The notes: generated from the letters alone by a model not told the origin. DNA of 64,000 nt from JAFMJV01 sp963800275 (GCA_963800275.1 CAWDAI010000006.1:434001-498000), one strand, 5' to 3'. Shown: positions 1 to 8,886, counted from the stretch's first letter. Translations and numbers: made by a program.

Positions 1-965
1 GTGCGGCCGTCATCAGCCACCATCTCCAGGGCGTAGCCACCCTCGCGTAGGGCGAGCAGGGCGTCGACCGGCACGGTCAGCACACCCGGACGTGTCTCCC
101 GCACCACGCTAATGGTGACCTCGGCACCGTCGAGATCACCCGCGACGGCCGCGTCGGCCAGCTCGATGGTGACCGCGACCGTGGGCGCGCTGGCGCCGGG
201 CAGGGTCTGGGCCACGCTCGCGATCTCGCTGACCGTGCCCGGTCCGTCCGTGCCGTCGGGCAGCTCCACGCTGACCGTATCGCCCACGCGCAGGATGTCG
301 CGTCGGTCGGCTTCCAGGTCGAGCGTGACGACCAAGTCCGTGTCGCTGGTGTAGGCCACGACCGCGCCCGGTTGCGCGCGGGTGCCCAGCTCCGGCACGA
401 CCTGCGTGACGCGGACGGCCGCGGGCATGAAGGTGATCTCACCCAGCTCCACCCGGCCATCCTGCTCCTGTCCCGTGCGCTTCTGCCACTGTTTGACCGC
501 ATCCTCGGTGCGCGCACGGAACTTCCAGTCCGGCTTGAAGCCGTCCCGGAGGATCTTGGGGAAGCCGATGCGCTTGAGGCTGGCTTCGAGCTGCCGCACG
601 TCGGGCCCGTTGGAGCTGTCGATGTCCAGGGCTCGGTACGCAGGGCGGGCGCCGTACATGAGGTACGAGCGGTTCGTCCCGTCGACCTCGTAGACGACAT
701 CGCCGAGGGAGAGGATGTCGCCCTCTTTCGGGAGCGCCGTGAACGTGCCGGCTAGGCCGCCGATGATGACGCCTTCACCGGCATAGCCAAGGGTGCCGTC
801 GAAGTCCTCGGTGGACTCGATGGTGCGGCGAGTGATGGTGGCCGTCGCGACCGGTACGACGGGTTCTTCCTGGGCGCTGGCTGTCGCCTGCACCGCCTCG
901 CCGGGGAGCCGTTCACCCGTGAGCATGGCACCGACCACCAGGGCGGCGATGAAGAGGAGACGCAT
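1..965 (-). CDS. HlyD/MacA-like efflux adaptor with peptidoglycan-binding-like domain (3' end outside window)
   Basis: The reading frame is open from the ATG at 965 to the window edge, so the C-terminus is missing. An N-terminal hydrophobic segment (about residues 1-25) ends near an Ala-rich site and suggests export or anchoring. Roughly residues 35-110 look like a lipoyl/barrel-sandwich half. Residues about 118-180 resemble a peptidoglycan-binding type 1 helical domain (DVRQLEASLKRIGF, then AVKQWQKRTG). After that comes a second barrel/beta segment ending in VPVDALLALREGG, typical of periplasmic adaptors of MacB-type or RND efflux. Only 3 nt separate it from the stop of the upstream secreted-protein gene, so the two are probably co-transcribed. 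An ABC transporter gene would be expected beyond the window edge. The family call is inferred from motif order. Confidence 0.75.
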   Translation of the reverse strand, partial: MRLLFIAALVVGAMLTGERLPGEAVQATASAQEEPVVPVATATITRRTIESTEDFDGTLGYAGEGVIIGGLAGTFTALPKEGDILSLGDVVYEVDGTNRSYLMYGARPAYRALDIDSSNGPDVRQLEASLKRIGFPKILRDGFKPDWKFRARTEDAVKQWQKRTGQEQDGRVELGEITFMPAAVRVTQVVPELGTRAQPGAVVAYTSDTDLVVTLDLEADRRDILRVGDTVSVELPDGTDGPGTVSEIASVAQTLPGASAPTVAVTIELADAAVAGDLDGAEVTISVVRETRPGVLTVPVDALLALREGGYALEMVADDGR

Positions 966-968
966 CGA

Positions 969-1592
969 CTAGCTGCCCTCGGCCCCGCTCCGGAGGCCAC
1001 GGCCAGGACCAAAGCCCTCGAGCCCGACCTCGGTGCCACAAGCATCCATGGCCGCCTGGAACTCCGGGGACCGGCGGTCGATGCCCAGATCGCCTGCGGC
1101 CCGCCCGCCGCCTCGCTGCATACGCCCATCGTCTCCGATCACCGGGTCGGGATACTCGGGATAGCCGCTATCGCGCAGGCATCGCGCCAGCGCGAGCTGT
1201 TGCTCGACGAGCTCCTGCTCGGCCTCCGGATCGAGCTCCGGCCGGGAGGCGGCGAGGATGTCCCCGCAGGGTTCCTGCGCCGCGAGGAACTCCTCGCTGA
1301 AGCGGTCGAGCCCGTCACCTCCGTCGGGACCCCCACGCAGGAACAGGCGTCCGCCGCCACTGGCGGATGGATCATCCATCTCCACGCCGTTGTCACGCAT
1401 GCATTGGGCGAACACGAGCAACGCCTCCTCGCGGTCGGTGAACTCGAGGACGGTCTCCGCCTGCGCGGGCCCGGGTGACGACCCGGGGTCCTCGAGCGTG
1501 GCCACCTGGGCCGCGGCACCGGCCGCGAGGGACAGGGTCAGGGCGGCCACCGTGGCCATGGCAGCCGCGAGGGTTCGATGGTGCAGGAGCAT
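969..1592 (-). CDS. Secreted protein with duplicated cysteine/PDP motif, unknown function
   Basis: 207 residues with a clear signal peptide (residues 1 to about 28, ending AAAQ). The mature part holds two copies of a module. Each has a short helix ending in a Cys (FAQCMRDNGVEMDDP; LARCLRDSGYPEYPDP), then a glycine-rich stretch, then a second Cys (AAQEPC; AAMDAC). The four cysteines could form two disulphides. I do not recognise a named family, but similar proteins commonly sit beside efflux adaptors, as here where the adaptor starts 3 nt downstream. The ATG is preceded by AGGAGG about 12 nt upstream. A close paralogue follows at 1738-2316. A role in envelope stress or export is only a guess from context. 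Confidence 0.8.
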   Translation of the reverse strand: MLLHHRTLAAAMATVAALTLSLAAGAAAQVATLEDPGSSPGPAQAETVLEFTDREEALLVFAQCMRDNGVEMDDPSASGGGRLFLRGGPDGGDGLDRFSEEFLAAQEPCGDILAASRPELDPEAEQELVEQQLALARCLRDSGYPEYPDPVIGDDGRMQRGGGRAAGDLGIDRRSPEFQAAMDACGTEVGLEGFGPGRGLRSGAEGS

Positions 1593-1737
1593 GGGGCTCG
1601 TTCTTCCTCCTCGTTCGGGAACGGGTCAGGCCAGGGCCCGGCCACGACCGGCACAGGTCGTCGCACGGCGGGTCGACAAGGATGGACCGGTCAGCTCAAA
1701 CAGAGTGGACGCTCGTGTAAGGAGACCGTAAGGCCAC

Positions 1738-2316
1738 CTACGCCGCAGGTGTGGCCCCAGGCATCGTCAGGCCGACCTCCGGGATGCACACTTGCGTGGC
1801 TGCCTGGAAGTCCGGCGAGAAGGGGTCGATGGCCAGGCCTCCGTCCTCCGCGCGCATCGCGCCGATGGTGAAGCCGCGCAGCGGATCGGGATCGGGGAAG
1901 TCGATGCCTTCCCGTCGCATGCACTCGGCGAAGGCGAGCTGCTCCTCCACTTGCTCCGTCTGCTGCTCGGGGTCCAGCTCCGGCTGGAGCGCGGCCAGCA
2001 GCTCCTGGCAGGCCTCCATGGCGTCGAGGAACTCGCCGCTGCGGAAGTCGATACTGAGGAGGGCTGAGGGATCGGCGAAGCGGGGTCCATCGGGGCCGAA
2101 TTGGGGATCGGGCAGGTCGAGGCCGTTCTCGTTGAGGCAGGTCACGAAATCGAGGATGGCTTGCTCGCCGTCGATGGTATCGGCCGGCGCGGCCGATGCG
2201 TCCGCATCCGGGGCGGGAGTCTCGAGGGAGGCGACCTGGGCGCTCGCGGCGGTCGAGAGCGCCAGGACGAGGGCAGTGGCCATGAGCGGCAGGATCGTGA
2301 TGCGTCGGTGGTGCAT
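1738..2316 (-). CDS. Secreted protein with duplicated cysteine/PDP motif, paralogue of the neighbouring gene
   Basis: 192 residues from the ATG at 2316. The frame continues upstream, but a TATCCT box lies 6 nt before this ATG, which fits a leaderless start, and a signal peptide follows at once (residues 1-25, ending ASA-Q). It repeats the module of the 969-1592 product: FVTCLNENGLDLPDP and FAECMRREGIDFPDP, each followed by a downstream Cys (AMEACQ, ATQVC). The two proteins are clearly homologous and form a tandem pair reading toward the efflux adaptor. The 145 nt between them carry no recognisable feature. The molecular function is unknown. Confidence 0.8.
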   Translation of the reverse strand: MHHRRITILPLMATALVLALSTAASAQVASLETPAPDADASAAPADTIDGEQAILDFVTCLNENGLDLPDPQFGPDGPRFADPSALLSIDFRSGEFLDAMEACQELLAALQPELDPEQQTEQVEEQLAFAECMRREGIDFPDPDPLRGFTIGAMRAEDGGLAIDPFSPDFQAATQVCIPEVGLTMPGATPAA

Positions 2317-2413
2317 GCCTCGAGGATAGCCACCCTTCCGCGAGGCGTCAGGCGCTCCAGTTCCTGCCTGCTTCGATCCCGGCAAGGCCCAGCTCACCGA
2401 GCGCGTATCGCAC

Positions 2414-3268
2414 TTAGCGGGGCAGGTCGCCGTCGCCCGCATCACCCTCCCGCAGGAAGCGCTCGATCTCGCCGATCAGCTCTTCCCCCGAGGGCAGTCG
2501 TGACTCATCGGAGAGCTCCTCCAGGCGTTCCACGTACGACGTGGTCGAATTGTCGGAGGCAGCGGCGGAGTCGAGCTTGGCACCCATGGCACGCGCGCGC
2601 AGCTCCAGCATGGATGTCGGCACAGCAGCACCGAGATGTGGCTCCACGGCCCGGATGAGCGCGACAGCGGCCGCGGGATACTCGCCGTTCACGTAATGCG
2701 GTACCTGCGCGAAGTAGCCGAGGGTCGGGACGCCCGCCGCACTCATGGCCAGGTCGATCACCGACACCGCTGCCGCCGGGACCTGCATCAGGCCCAGGGG
2801 TCCGGCCTCCACGCCGCCGCGGAGCAGGCCTGGTTCCGACTCGAGCCCCAGGATCGTCACCGGCCGGGTGTGGGGTACCGCCGCCGGGATGCTGCCAAGC
2901 GTGAGCCACTGGGTCACACCAAGGCTCCTGGCCAGGGCGACCATCGACCCCGCCAGCTCCTGCCAGCGGTAGTCGGGCTCGGGGCCGCTCAGCACGAGCG
3001 CGTCCCGGCCCTCGAAGTGTCGGTGCCGCACGTTCAGCAGTGGCCAGTCAGCGGAGATGATCCGCCCGTCATCGATGTGGAGCGTCGGGCGCCTGGCGCG
3101 GTAGTCGTAGAGGGCGTCGGCATCGAACTCCGCCACGATCGTCCCGCCCTCGGCGATGGTCTCCGCGGCGGTGGTAGCGGCAGCGCCCGCGTCGACCCAG
3201 GCATCGAAGGCCACCACCATGAGGGGGTCGTCCAGCTCGGCACGGTCGCGGAGGCGGTACAAGGTCAC
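2414..3268 (-). CDS. PAC2 family protein
   Basis: About 284 residues. The N-terminal pattern (LDDPLMVVAFDAWVDAG), the central SGPEPDYRW segment and the GLGYFAQVPHY-like block (GVPTLGYFAQVPHYV) match the PAC2 family, proteins related to the proteasome assembly chaperone and found widely in Actinobacteriota and Chloroflexota. The C-terminus is a charged helix (EELIGEIERFLREG) as in family members. Two GTG starts are possible, at 3274 and 3268. A TATCCT box ends directly before 3274, so a leaderless transcript would begin at 3268 and I prefer that start. The biochemical role is not established. The gene is convergent with nothing; the next gene (3392) is divergent. Confidence 0.8.
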   Translation of the reverse strand: MTLYRLRDRAELDDPLMVVAFDAWVDAGAAATTAAETIAEGGTIVAEFDADALYDYRARRPTLHIDDGRIISADWPLLNVRHRHFEGRDALVLSGPEPDYRWQELAGSMVALARSLGVTQWLTLGSIPAAVPHTRPVTILGLESEPGLLRGGVEAGPLGLMQVPAAAVSVIDLAMSAAGVPTLGYFAQVPHYVNGEYPAAAVALIRAVEPHLGAAVPTSMLELRARAMGAKLDSAAASDNSTTSYVERLEELSDESRLPSGEELIGEIERFLREGDAGDGDLPR

Positions 3269-3391
3269 CGACACAGGATAGGGCAGCCGGCTTCTCCGCT
3301 CCGCGTGGCAGCGACCGGTGGTCCCGCGGGCCGAGGCGCTGCCTATACTCGCCCGCAGGGGGATGTACCGTCTGGCAAGGCAAGGAGAGAC

Positions 3392-4270
3392 ATGATCAGG
3401 AAGCGCACACTCGCCGCCGGAGGATCACTGGTCCTGCTGGCTGGATCGGTCGGTGGGCCCGCGGCCCTCGCCCAGGACACGATGGCCGGCGAGGCCGTCA
3501 CCATCCCGGCCGATGGGCATGACATCACCGGCACGTTCGTGATGCCCCAGGGAGCTGACGGCGCAATCCCGGCGGTGCTCATGCTCCACGGCTACGGCAG
3601 TACTGCCGACGAGGTCGGGAACATGTACGCGCGCCTGGCCGACGCGCTCGACGCGGATGGCATCGCCTCGTTGCGCATCGACTTCGCGGGCATGGGCGCG
3701 AGCGAAGCATCGACGCTGGACTACACCTACGACAGCATGATCGCCGACGCCTCCACGGCTCTCGAGTGGCTCGCGCAGCAGGACGGGGTCGATCCCGCGG
3801 CCATCGGCGTCCAGGGCTTCAGCCTTGGTTCGACGATCGGGGCACATCTCGTAGGCACCGACACGCGGCCGATCGCTTTCGGTTCGTGGTCGGGAGCCAT
3901 CGAGGACGGCGTCAGCGCCGACGACGATATGCTGGCCCAGTGCGAAGCCACCGGCGAGGGCCACATCGAGGTCGATCTCGGCTTCCGCACTCTCGACCAT
4001 AGCTGTGACTACTGGACGTCCGCGGCCACGAGCACGGCGCTGACCGACTTCGCTCCCTACTCGGGCGCACTGTTGCTGGTGGCCGGCTCGGCCGATGAGA
4101 CCGTGGACCCGGCAGTCTCGGAGAACGCGGCCACGGCCAGCGCCAGCCAGAACGTGGTGCTGGTGCTGGTCCAGGGCGCAGACCACATCTACCACGTGCT
4201 CACAGAGGACCAGACCGACGCGAACGAGGTCATCGCGGTGACCGCCGCCTGGTACTCGGTGAACCTCTAG
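3392..4270 (+). CDS. Secreted alpha/beta hydrolase
   Basis: 292 residues with a signal peptide (1 to about 28, ending ALAQ). It has the alpha/beta-hydrolase fold marks: an oxyanion strand with HGYGS, the nucleophile elbow GFSLGS (Ser near residue 152), an acid in GSADETVDP and the catalytic His in GADHIYHV near the C-terminus. These place it with serine esterase/acyl-peptidase-like hydrolases; the substrate cannot be told. The ATG has a good ribosome site (AAGGAGA, 3382-3388). A TATACT box near 3341 could be its -10. The gene is followed by a strong hairpin shared with the convergent xthA. Confidence 0.82.
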   Translation: MIRKRTLAAGGSLVLLAGSVGGPAALAQDTMAGEAVTIPADGHDITGTFVMPQGADGAIPAVLMLHGYGSTADEVGNMYARLADALDADGIASLRIDFAGMGASEASTLDYTYDSMIADASTALEWLAQQDGVDPAAIGVQGFSLGSTIGAHLVGTDTRPIAFGSWSGAIEDGVSADDDMLAQCEATGEGHIEVDLGFRTLDHSCDYWTSAATSTALTDFAPYSGALLLVAGSADETVDPAVSENAATASASQNVVLVLVQGADHIYHVLTEDQTDANEVIAVTAAWYSVNL

Positions 4271-4280
4271 TCCTTTAGCC

Positions 4281-4314
4281 ACGGGCAGGGTGCCGCTGCT
4301 GGCGCCTTGCCCGT
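4281..4314. terminator. Hairpin between convergent genes
   Basis: Arms of 14 nt (4281-4294 and 4301-4314) pair with one or two wobbles around a 6-nt loop. The hairpin fills the gap between the stop of the hydrolase gene and the stop of xthA, and probably ends transcription from both sides. There is no clear U-tract, so efficiency is uncertain. Confidence 0.55.
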
Positions 4315-5202
4315 TCAGCGGGTGCGCTTGGCCACCCGTGCAAGGGCCGAGTCCCAGCCCGCATCGAAGGGCCTGCCCGGTCCGTCCAGATCGACCACGA
4401 CCGGAGCGTGGTCCGAGGGCGTCGGCGGACCCTTGCGCGCTTCACGGTCGATCTCTGCCCAGACCACGCGCCTGGCCACCGGCTCGGTGGCGTACAGCAG
4501 GTCGATGCGCATACCCTGGTTCTTGTGGAACATGCCCGCGCGATAGTCGTACCAGCTGAAGCGATCGGTCGCGGGCTGGTATGCACGGTAGGTGTCGATC
4601 AGTCCCCACTCCCGCAGGCTGGCCAGCCTGGCTCGTTCCGGCTCCGACACGTGTGTCATCCCATGCGCCGCCTGCGGATCCCACAGGTCCTCGTCGGCGG
4701 GTGTGATGTTGAGATCGCCGCCCAGCAGCAGCGAGTCGGTCGGGGCCGCGGCCTCATCGAGCCAGGCACGCAGGCGGTCGAACCAACGCAGTTTGCCGGC
4801 ATACCAGGGCGAGTCGAGCTTGCGTCCGTTGGGGGCATACAGGCTGGCCATGCGGATGCCACCACAGACCGCACTGACCATGCGCGCCTCGGTGAGTGGG
4901 TCGAAGTCGTCGGCCCGGGGTGCGTCCTTGGCAGTGCGGCTCGCGCGCACCGGTCCGTCGCCGAAGTTGGTGACCGGGTCGTCGAGTCCTACGCGGCTGG
5001 CGATGGCCACGCCGTTCCAGCGGCCTTCACCGTGGTGCAACAGCTCGTAACCCGCCATGCGGAACGGCATCTCCGGGACGCCGTCGTCAGGCAGCTTGGT
5101 CTCCTGCAGCAGCAACACGTCCGGCTGTGCGCGATCGAGCCAGCGCTCGACCGCTTCGAGGCGGGCGTTCAGCGAATTGACGTTCCAGGTCGCGATACGC
5201 AT
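4315..5202 (-). CDS. xthA: Exodeoxyribonuclease III
   Basis: 295 residues, slightly longer than the usual 260-280. It is an AP endonuclease/3'-5' exonuclease of base excision repair. The family motifs are present in order: WNVNSLNAR at the start, the metal-binding LLLQETKLPD, WNGVAIASR, the LYAPNG block, GGDLNITP and the C-terminal SDHAPVVVDL with the catalytic Asp-His. The start ATG lies 8 nt downstream of a TACTCT box with no ribosome site, consistent with leaderless translation. Confidence 0.93.
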   Translation of the reverse strand: MRIATWNVNSLNARLEAVERWLDRAQPDVLLLQETKLPDDGVPEMPFRMAGYELLHHGEGRWNGVAIASRVGLDDPVTNFGDGPVRASRTAKDAPRADDFDPLTEARMVSAVCGGIRMASLYAPNGRKLDSPWYAGKLRWFDRLRAWLDEAAAPTDSLLLGGDLNITPADEDLWDPQAAHGMTHVSEPERARLASLREWGLIDTYRAYQPATDRFSWYDYRAGMFHKNQGMRIDLLYATEPVARRVVWAEIDREARKGPPTPSDHAPVVVDLDGPGRPFDAGWDSALARVAKRTR

Positions 5203-5229
5203 CCAGCTAGAGAGTAGCGCGAGGCGCTC

Positions 5230-5589
5230 TCAGCCGAGCAGCGGTGTCTGCTGGTGCAGGAACAGCTGCCAGCCTTCGCTGGAGGACCGCCGGTAGAGGC
5301 TGCACACGAGAGCGTGGTAGGGCGCTCCACCCGCGCGCTCGGCCGTGGCCCGGTACGTCAGCATGGAGACCTCCCCGGACAACCTTCGCACGCCGACGTC
5401 CTGCATCTCGCAGCGGGACCAGGGCGGGGCCGAGCGCATGCTCTCGATGGTGTCGGCCTTGCCCAGGAGCCCGACCGGCAACAGGCACATGCCATCGTCA
5501 GCCATGTGCTGACGGTAGTAGGACGGGTCCCCGACGGACCAGAAGCCCCGCTCGATCTGGAGCAGGGCCTCGCGATCCGACGTGGTCAT
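5230..5589 (-). CDS. NTF2-like (SnoaL/DUF4440-type) protein
   Basis: 119 residues, the right size for a single NTF2-like domain. It begins with a helix (REALLQIERGFW), then a YYRQHMADDGMCLLP segment and alternating strands with a conserved WQLFLHQQTPL terminus. This arrangement is typical of DUF4440/SnoaL-like proteins. Such proteins range from cyclases to uncharacterised small-ligand binders, so no function can be assigned. It lies 22 nt downstream of nrdJ on the same strand and may be read through from it. Confidence 0.65.
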   Translation of the reverse strand: MTTSDREALLQIERGFWSVGDPSYYRQHMADDGMCLLPVGLLGKADTIESMRSAPPWSRCEMQDVGVRRLSGEVSMLTYRATAERAGGAPYHALVCSLYRRSSSEGWQLFLHQQTPLLG

Positions 5590-5611
5590 GACCAGGTGGG
5601 CTTGCGGCTGA

Positions 5612-8600
5612 TCAGCTGCAACCGCTCGTGGCGCCGCAGTTGAGGCACTTGTAGCAGCTGCCGTTGCGAACCATGATGCTGCCGCAGTCCATGCACGAGG
5701 GCGAGTCTGCGCTCACCGAGAAGGCGATGCGCTGGCCGGCGCCGAGCGACGGCAGCACGTGGCTGTCGCCACTGCCGCTCCCCGCACCGTCCGAGGCGGC
5801 GGCCAGCGGCCGGGCCCCACCCACACCATCGGAGGAGGACGACGGCGCGGGCGGGGTCACGACCGGGGTAGATGCGGCCGGACTCGAGCCGAGCCCGAGA
5901 CCCCCTGGCTGCTTGAGGGGTTCGGCGGACGTCGCCAGGCCCTCGCCGCCGAGGATGCCCAGGGCATCGCGATCATCCTTGGAGAGGAAACGCGAGCCCA
6001 TCCAGCGGAAGATGTAATCGACGATCGACTTGGCGATCGGCACCTCCGGGTTGCCCGTGAAGCCGGACGGTTCGAAGCGCACGTGAGTGAACTTGCTCAC
6101 CAGGTCGCGCAGCGGCACCCCGTACTGCAGCGCCAGTGAGGTCATGGTGGCGAGGGTGTCCATGAGGCCACTGACCGTGGAACCTTCCTTGGCCATCTTG
6201 AGGAAGAGCTCGCCCGGCTGGCCATCGGGGTAGAGGCCGACCGTGATGTAGCCCTCGTGTCCCGCGACCTGGTACTTGTGCGTGACCGCCCGACGCTCGT
6301 CCGGCAGGCGGCGACGGTATGGCTTGGGCTCCCCAGTGAGCTCAAGCGCCGTCGCCGCGTCTGCCGCAGGGGAAGGCTTGCTGCTGTCCTTCTTCTTGCC
6401 GGTCGAGAGCGGCTGGCTGCGCTTCGAGCCATCGCGATAGATGGCGATGGCCTTGAGGCCCAGCTTCCAGCCCTGCATGTAGACATCCTCGATGTCCTCG
6501 GCGGTGGCCTTCTCCGGCATGTTCACGGTCTTGCTGATCGCGCCGGAGAGGAAGGGCTGCGTCGCGCTCATCATGCGCAGGTGTCCCATGTGGTGGATGG
6601 ACCGCTCACCATTGACCGGCTTGAAGGCGCAGTCGAACACCGGCAGGTGCTCGGGCTTGAGGTCCGGTGCCCCCTCGATGGTCTCCGACTCGTCGATGTA
6701 GGCGACGATGTTCTCGACCTCTCCCGCCGTGTAGCCGAGGCGTCGGAGCGCAGCCGGCACGGTGTGGTTGACGATCTTGAGGAAGCCCTCGCCCACCAGC
6801 TTCTTGTACTTGATGAGCGCGATATCCGGCTCGATGCCGGTGGTGTCGCAATCCATCATGAAGGCGATCGTGCCCGTCGGCGCCAGCACGGACACCTGGG
6901 CGTTGCGATAGCCGTGCTGCTCGCCCAGCTCGAGGGCCTCGTCCCAGACGTCGCGCGCGACATCGGCCAGTCCGGCCGGCACCAGCTCATCGTCCAGCTC
7001 GTAGGCGGCGTCACGGTGCTTGCCGATGACGCGCAGGAACGGTCCTTCGTTGATGGCGTAGTCGTTGAAGGCGCCGCCGTGATCACGCGCGACGATGGCC
7101 GACTGGCGGTAGGCCTCGCCGGTCATGAGCGCGGCGATGGCGCCGGCGAAGGCCCGACCCTGGTCGGAGTCGTAGGCCAGGCCGCGGCTCATGAGCAAGG
7201 CGCCAAGGTTGGCGTAGCCCAGGCCGAGGGGCCGGAAGCGGTGTGAGTTCTCCTCTATCTTGGGCGTCGGGTAGGACGCGTTGTCGACGAGGATCTCCTG
7301 CGCCGTGATCGTGACCCGGGCCGCGAAGCGGAAGGCTTCGGCCTCGAACTCACCATCGGCATCGACGAACTTCATGAGGTTCAGCGAGGCCAGGTTGCAG
7401 GAGGTGTCGTTGATGAACGAGAACTCGGAGCAGGGGTTGGTGGCGTGCTGTCGATCGGTGTTGGCGACCGGGTTCCAGTCGTTGATGGTCGTGTCGTACT
7501 GGATGCCCGGGTCACCGCAGATCCAGGCGGCCTCGGCCATGTGGCGGAAGATGGTGCGCGCCTTGTGGGTCTCCGTTGGCTCGCCGGTGGTGACCTCGTA
7601 GGTGGTCCAGTCGGCGTCCTGCTCCACCGCCTGCATGAACCGGTCGGAGGCGCGCACGCTGTGGTTGGCATTCTGGAAGAAGACGGAGCCGTAGGCCTCA
7701 CCCGTGAACGAGGCGTCGTAGCCGGCCTCGATGAGGGCCCAGGCCTTCCGTTCCTCGCTGGCCTTGGAGTCGATGAAGTCGAGGATGTCGGGATGGCCCG
7801 AGTCGAGGATGACCATCTTGGCCGCGCGGCGGGTCTTGCCGCCTGACTTGACCACGCCCGCGAAGGCGTCGAAGCCCTTCATGAAGCTGACCGGACCGGA
7901 GGCCACGCCGCCGCCGGACATCTTCTCCTTGGAACCACGGATGGGGGAGAGGTTGACGCCCGCACCGGAGCCGTACTTGAAGAGCATGGCCTCGGTCTTG
8001 GCCAGATCCATGATCGACGACATGGAGTCCTGCACCGAGTTGATGAAGCAGGCCGAGCACTGCGGCTGCGCCTCCACGCCCACGTTGAACCAGACCGGGC
8101 TGTTGAAGGCCATCTTCTGGTGCAGCAGGAGATGGGTCAGTTCGGCCTTGAAGGTGGCCAGGTCTTCGTCGCTCGCGAAGTAATGCTGCGTCGCCGCCCA
8201 GCTGGTGATGGTGTTGACCACGCGGTCGATGAGCTGCTTGACGCTGCGCTCCCGGCTGGGGGTCCCGATGTGGCCGCGGAAGTACTTGCTGACGACGACG
8301 TTCGTGGCCAGCTGGCTCCACGAGGCCGGCACTTCGACGCCCTGCTGTTCGAAGACCGCCTTGCCCAATTCGTTGGCGATGCTGGCGTCGCGGAGCTCCC
8401 ACTCGACCTCGTCATAGGGATGGACCCCGGGGGTCGTCCAGCGACGCTCGAAGGTCAGACCGCGCGAGCCGGCGCCAGTGAAGCGAAAGGCCTCATCCAT
8501 CGTGGGGCGGCCGGACGGTCGCTTGCCGCGGCTGTGGCGTCCGTTGCGGGACCCCGAGCGCGCCGTCGCCTCCTTGCCAGTGGTGGCGTTGCGAACCTTG

Positions 8601-8617
8601 GCGACAGCTTCTGCCAT
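5612..8617 (-). CDS. nrdJ: Vitamin B12-dependent ribonucleotide reductase (class II)
   Basis: 1001 residues. It reduces ribonucleotides to deoxyribonucleotides with adenosylcobalamin as radical source and does not need oxygen. Visible marks are the first redox cysteine in CSACFINS, the radical Cys in the NPCSEF loop, the nucleotide-binding TRRAAKMVILD stretch, the PTGTIAFMMDC block and a C-terminal zinc-ribbon (CMDCG, then CYKCLNCG) that ends the protein. Length and domain order are those of the long NrdJ type. The ATG at 8617 has AGGAGAGG just upstream; an in-frame start 13 codons earlier lacks this. The long leader and NrdR boxes upstream indicate transcriptional control by NrdR. Confidence 0.95.
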   Translation of the reverse strand: MAEAVAKVRNATTGKEATARSGSRNGRHSRGKRPSGRPTMDEAFRFTGAGSRGLTFERRWTTPGVHPYDEVEWELRDASIANELGKAVFEQQGVEVPASWSQLATNVVVSKYFRGHIGTPSRERSVKQLIDRVVNTITSWAATQHYFASDEDLATFKAELTHLLLHQKMAFNSPVWFNVGVEAQPQCSACFINSVQDSMSSIMDLAKTEAMLFKYGSGAGVNLSPIRGSKEKMSGGGVASGPVSFMKGFDAFAGVVKSGGKTRRAAKMVILDSGHPDILDFIDSKASEERKAWALIEAGYDASFTGEAYGSVFFQNANHSVRASDRFMQAVEQDADWTTYEVTTGEPTETHKARTIFRHMAEAAWICGDPGIQYDTTINDWNPVANTDRQHATNPCSEFSFINDTSCNLASLNLMKFVDADGEFEAEAFRFAARVTITAQEILVDNASYPTPKIEENSHRFRPLGLGYANLGALLMSRGLAYDSDQGRAFAGAIAALMTGEAYRQSAIVARDHGGAFNDYAINEGPFLRVIGKHRDAAYELDDELVPAGLADVARDVWDEALELGEQHGYRNAQVSVLAPTGTIAFMMDCDTTGIEPDIALIKYKKLVGEGFLKIVNHTVPAALRRLGYTAGEVENIVAYIDESETIEGAPDLKPEHLPVFDCAFKPVNGERSIHHMGHLRMMSATQPFLSGAISKTVNMPEKATAEDIEDVYMQGWKLGLKAIAIYRDGSKRSQPLSTGKKKDSSKPSPAADAATALELTGEPKPYRRRLPDERRAVTHKYQVAGHEGYITVGLYPDGQPGELFLKMAKEGSTVSGLMDTLATMTSLALQYGVPLRDLVSKFTHVRFEPSGFTGNPEVPIAKSIVDYIFRWMGSRFLSKDDRDALGILGGEGLATSAEPLKQPGGLGLGSSPAASTPVVTPPAPSSSSDGVGGARPLAAASDGAGSGSGDSHVLPSLGAGQRIAFSVSADSPSCMDCGSIMVRNGSCYKCLNCGATSGCS

Positions 8618-8800
8618 GACCTCTCCTAACCTGACGTGGCACGGCGGAGACGGCACCGCCGTGGTCGGATCTTCCGGGACTCGTCACACCCAGTGACGCG
8701 ACACCAGCCACCGGATGAAAAGACGGCCGATCGGGCGTCGACCGTCCGTCCCTTGCGGGCCTTCACCGAACGGGCACTCCTGGCTCCCGGTGGCTGGCAG

Positions 8801-8829
8801 ATTGTGGCCCCGCGGTCGCCGGCTGTCAA
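8801..8829 (-). promoter_or_regulatory. Probable promoter of nrdJ
   Basis: On the minus strand a perfect TTGACA (8824-8829) is followed after 17 nt by CACAAT (8801-8806), four of six matches to the -10 consensus. Transcription would start near 8794, leaving a leader of about 175 nt before nrdJ. The leader has no recognisable riboswitch. Confidence 0.55.
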
Positions 8830-8837
8830 GCCCAGAA

Positions 8838-8853
8838 CCACTAGATGTTGGGG
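8838..8853. promoter_or_regulatory. NrdR box 1
   Basis: Read on the minus strand the 16-mer is CCCCAACATCTAGTGG, close to the NrdR consensus acaCwAtATaTwGtgt at the conserved C-A-AT-T-G positions. It lies directly upstream of the -35 element and 33 bp (about three helical turns) from the second box, the spacing typical of paired NrdR sites. Confidence 0.65.
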
Positions 8854-8870
8854 TGAGCTCGAGGGGCACT

Positions 8871-8886
8871 ACACAACATGTAGGGG
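8871..8886. promoter_or_regulatory. NrdR box 2
   Basis: Read on the minus strand the 16-mer is CCCCTACATGTTGTGT, matching 11 or more positions of the NrdR consensus including the whole right half. Together with box 1 it makes NrdR repression of nrdJ very likely. A weaker half site occurs at 8900-8915. The rest of 8887-9094 shows nothing I can name. Confidence 0.65.

Noticed and set aside
5664..8629. Long plus-strand reading frames opposite nrdJ and other genes
   Set aside because: In GC-rich DNA the antisense and shifted frames stay open by codon bias. They have no start signals and encode Arg/Pro/Ala-rich low-complexity text.
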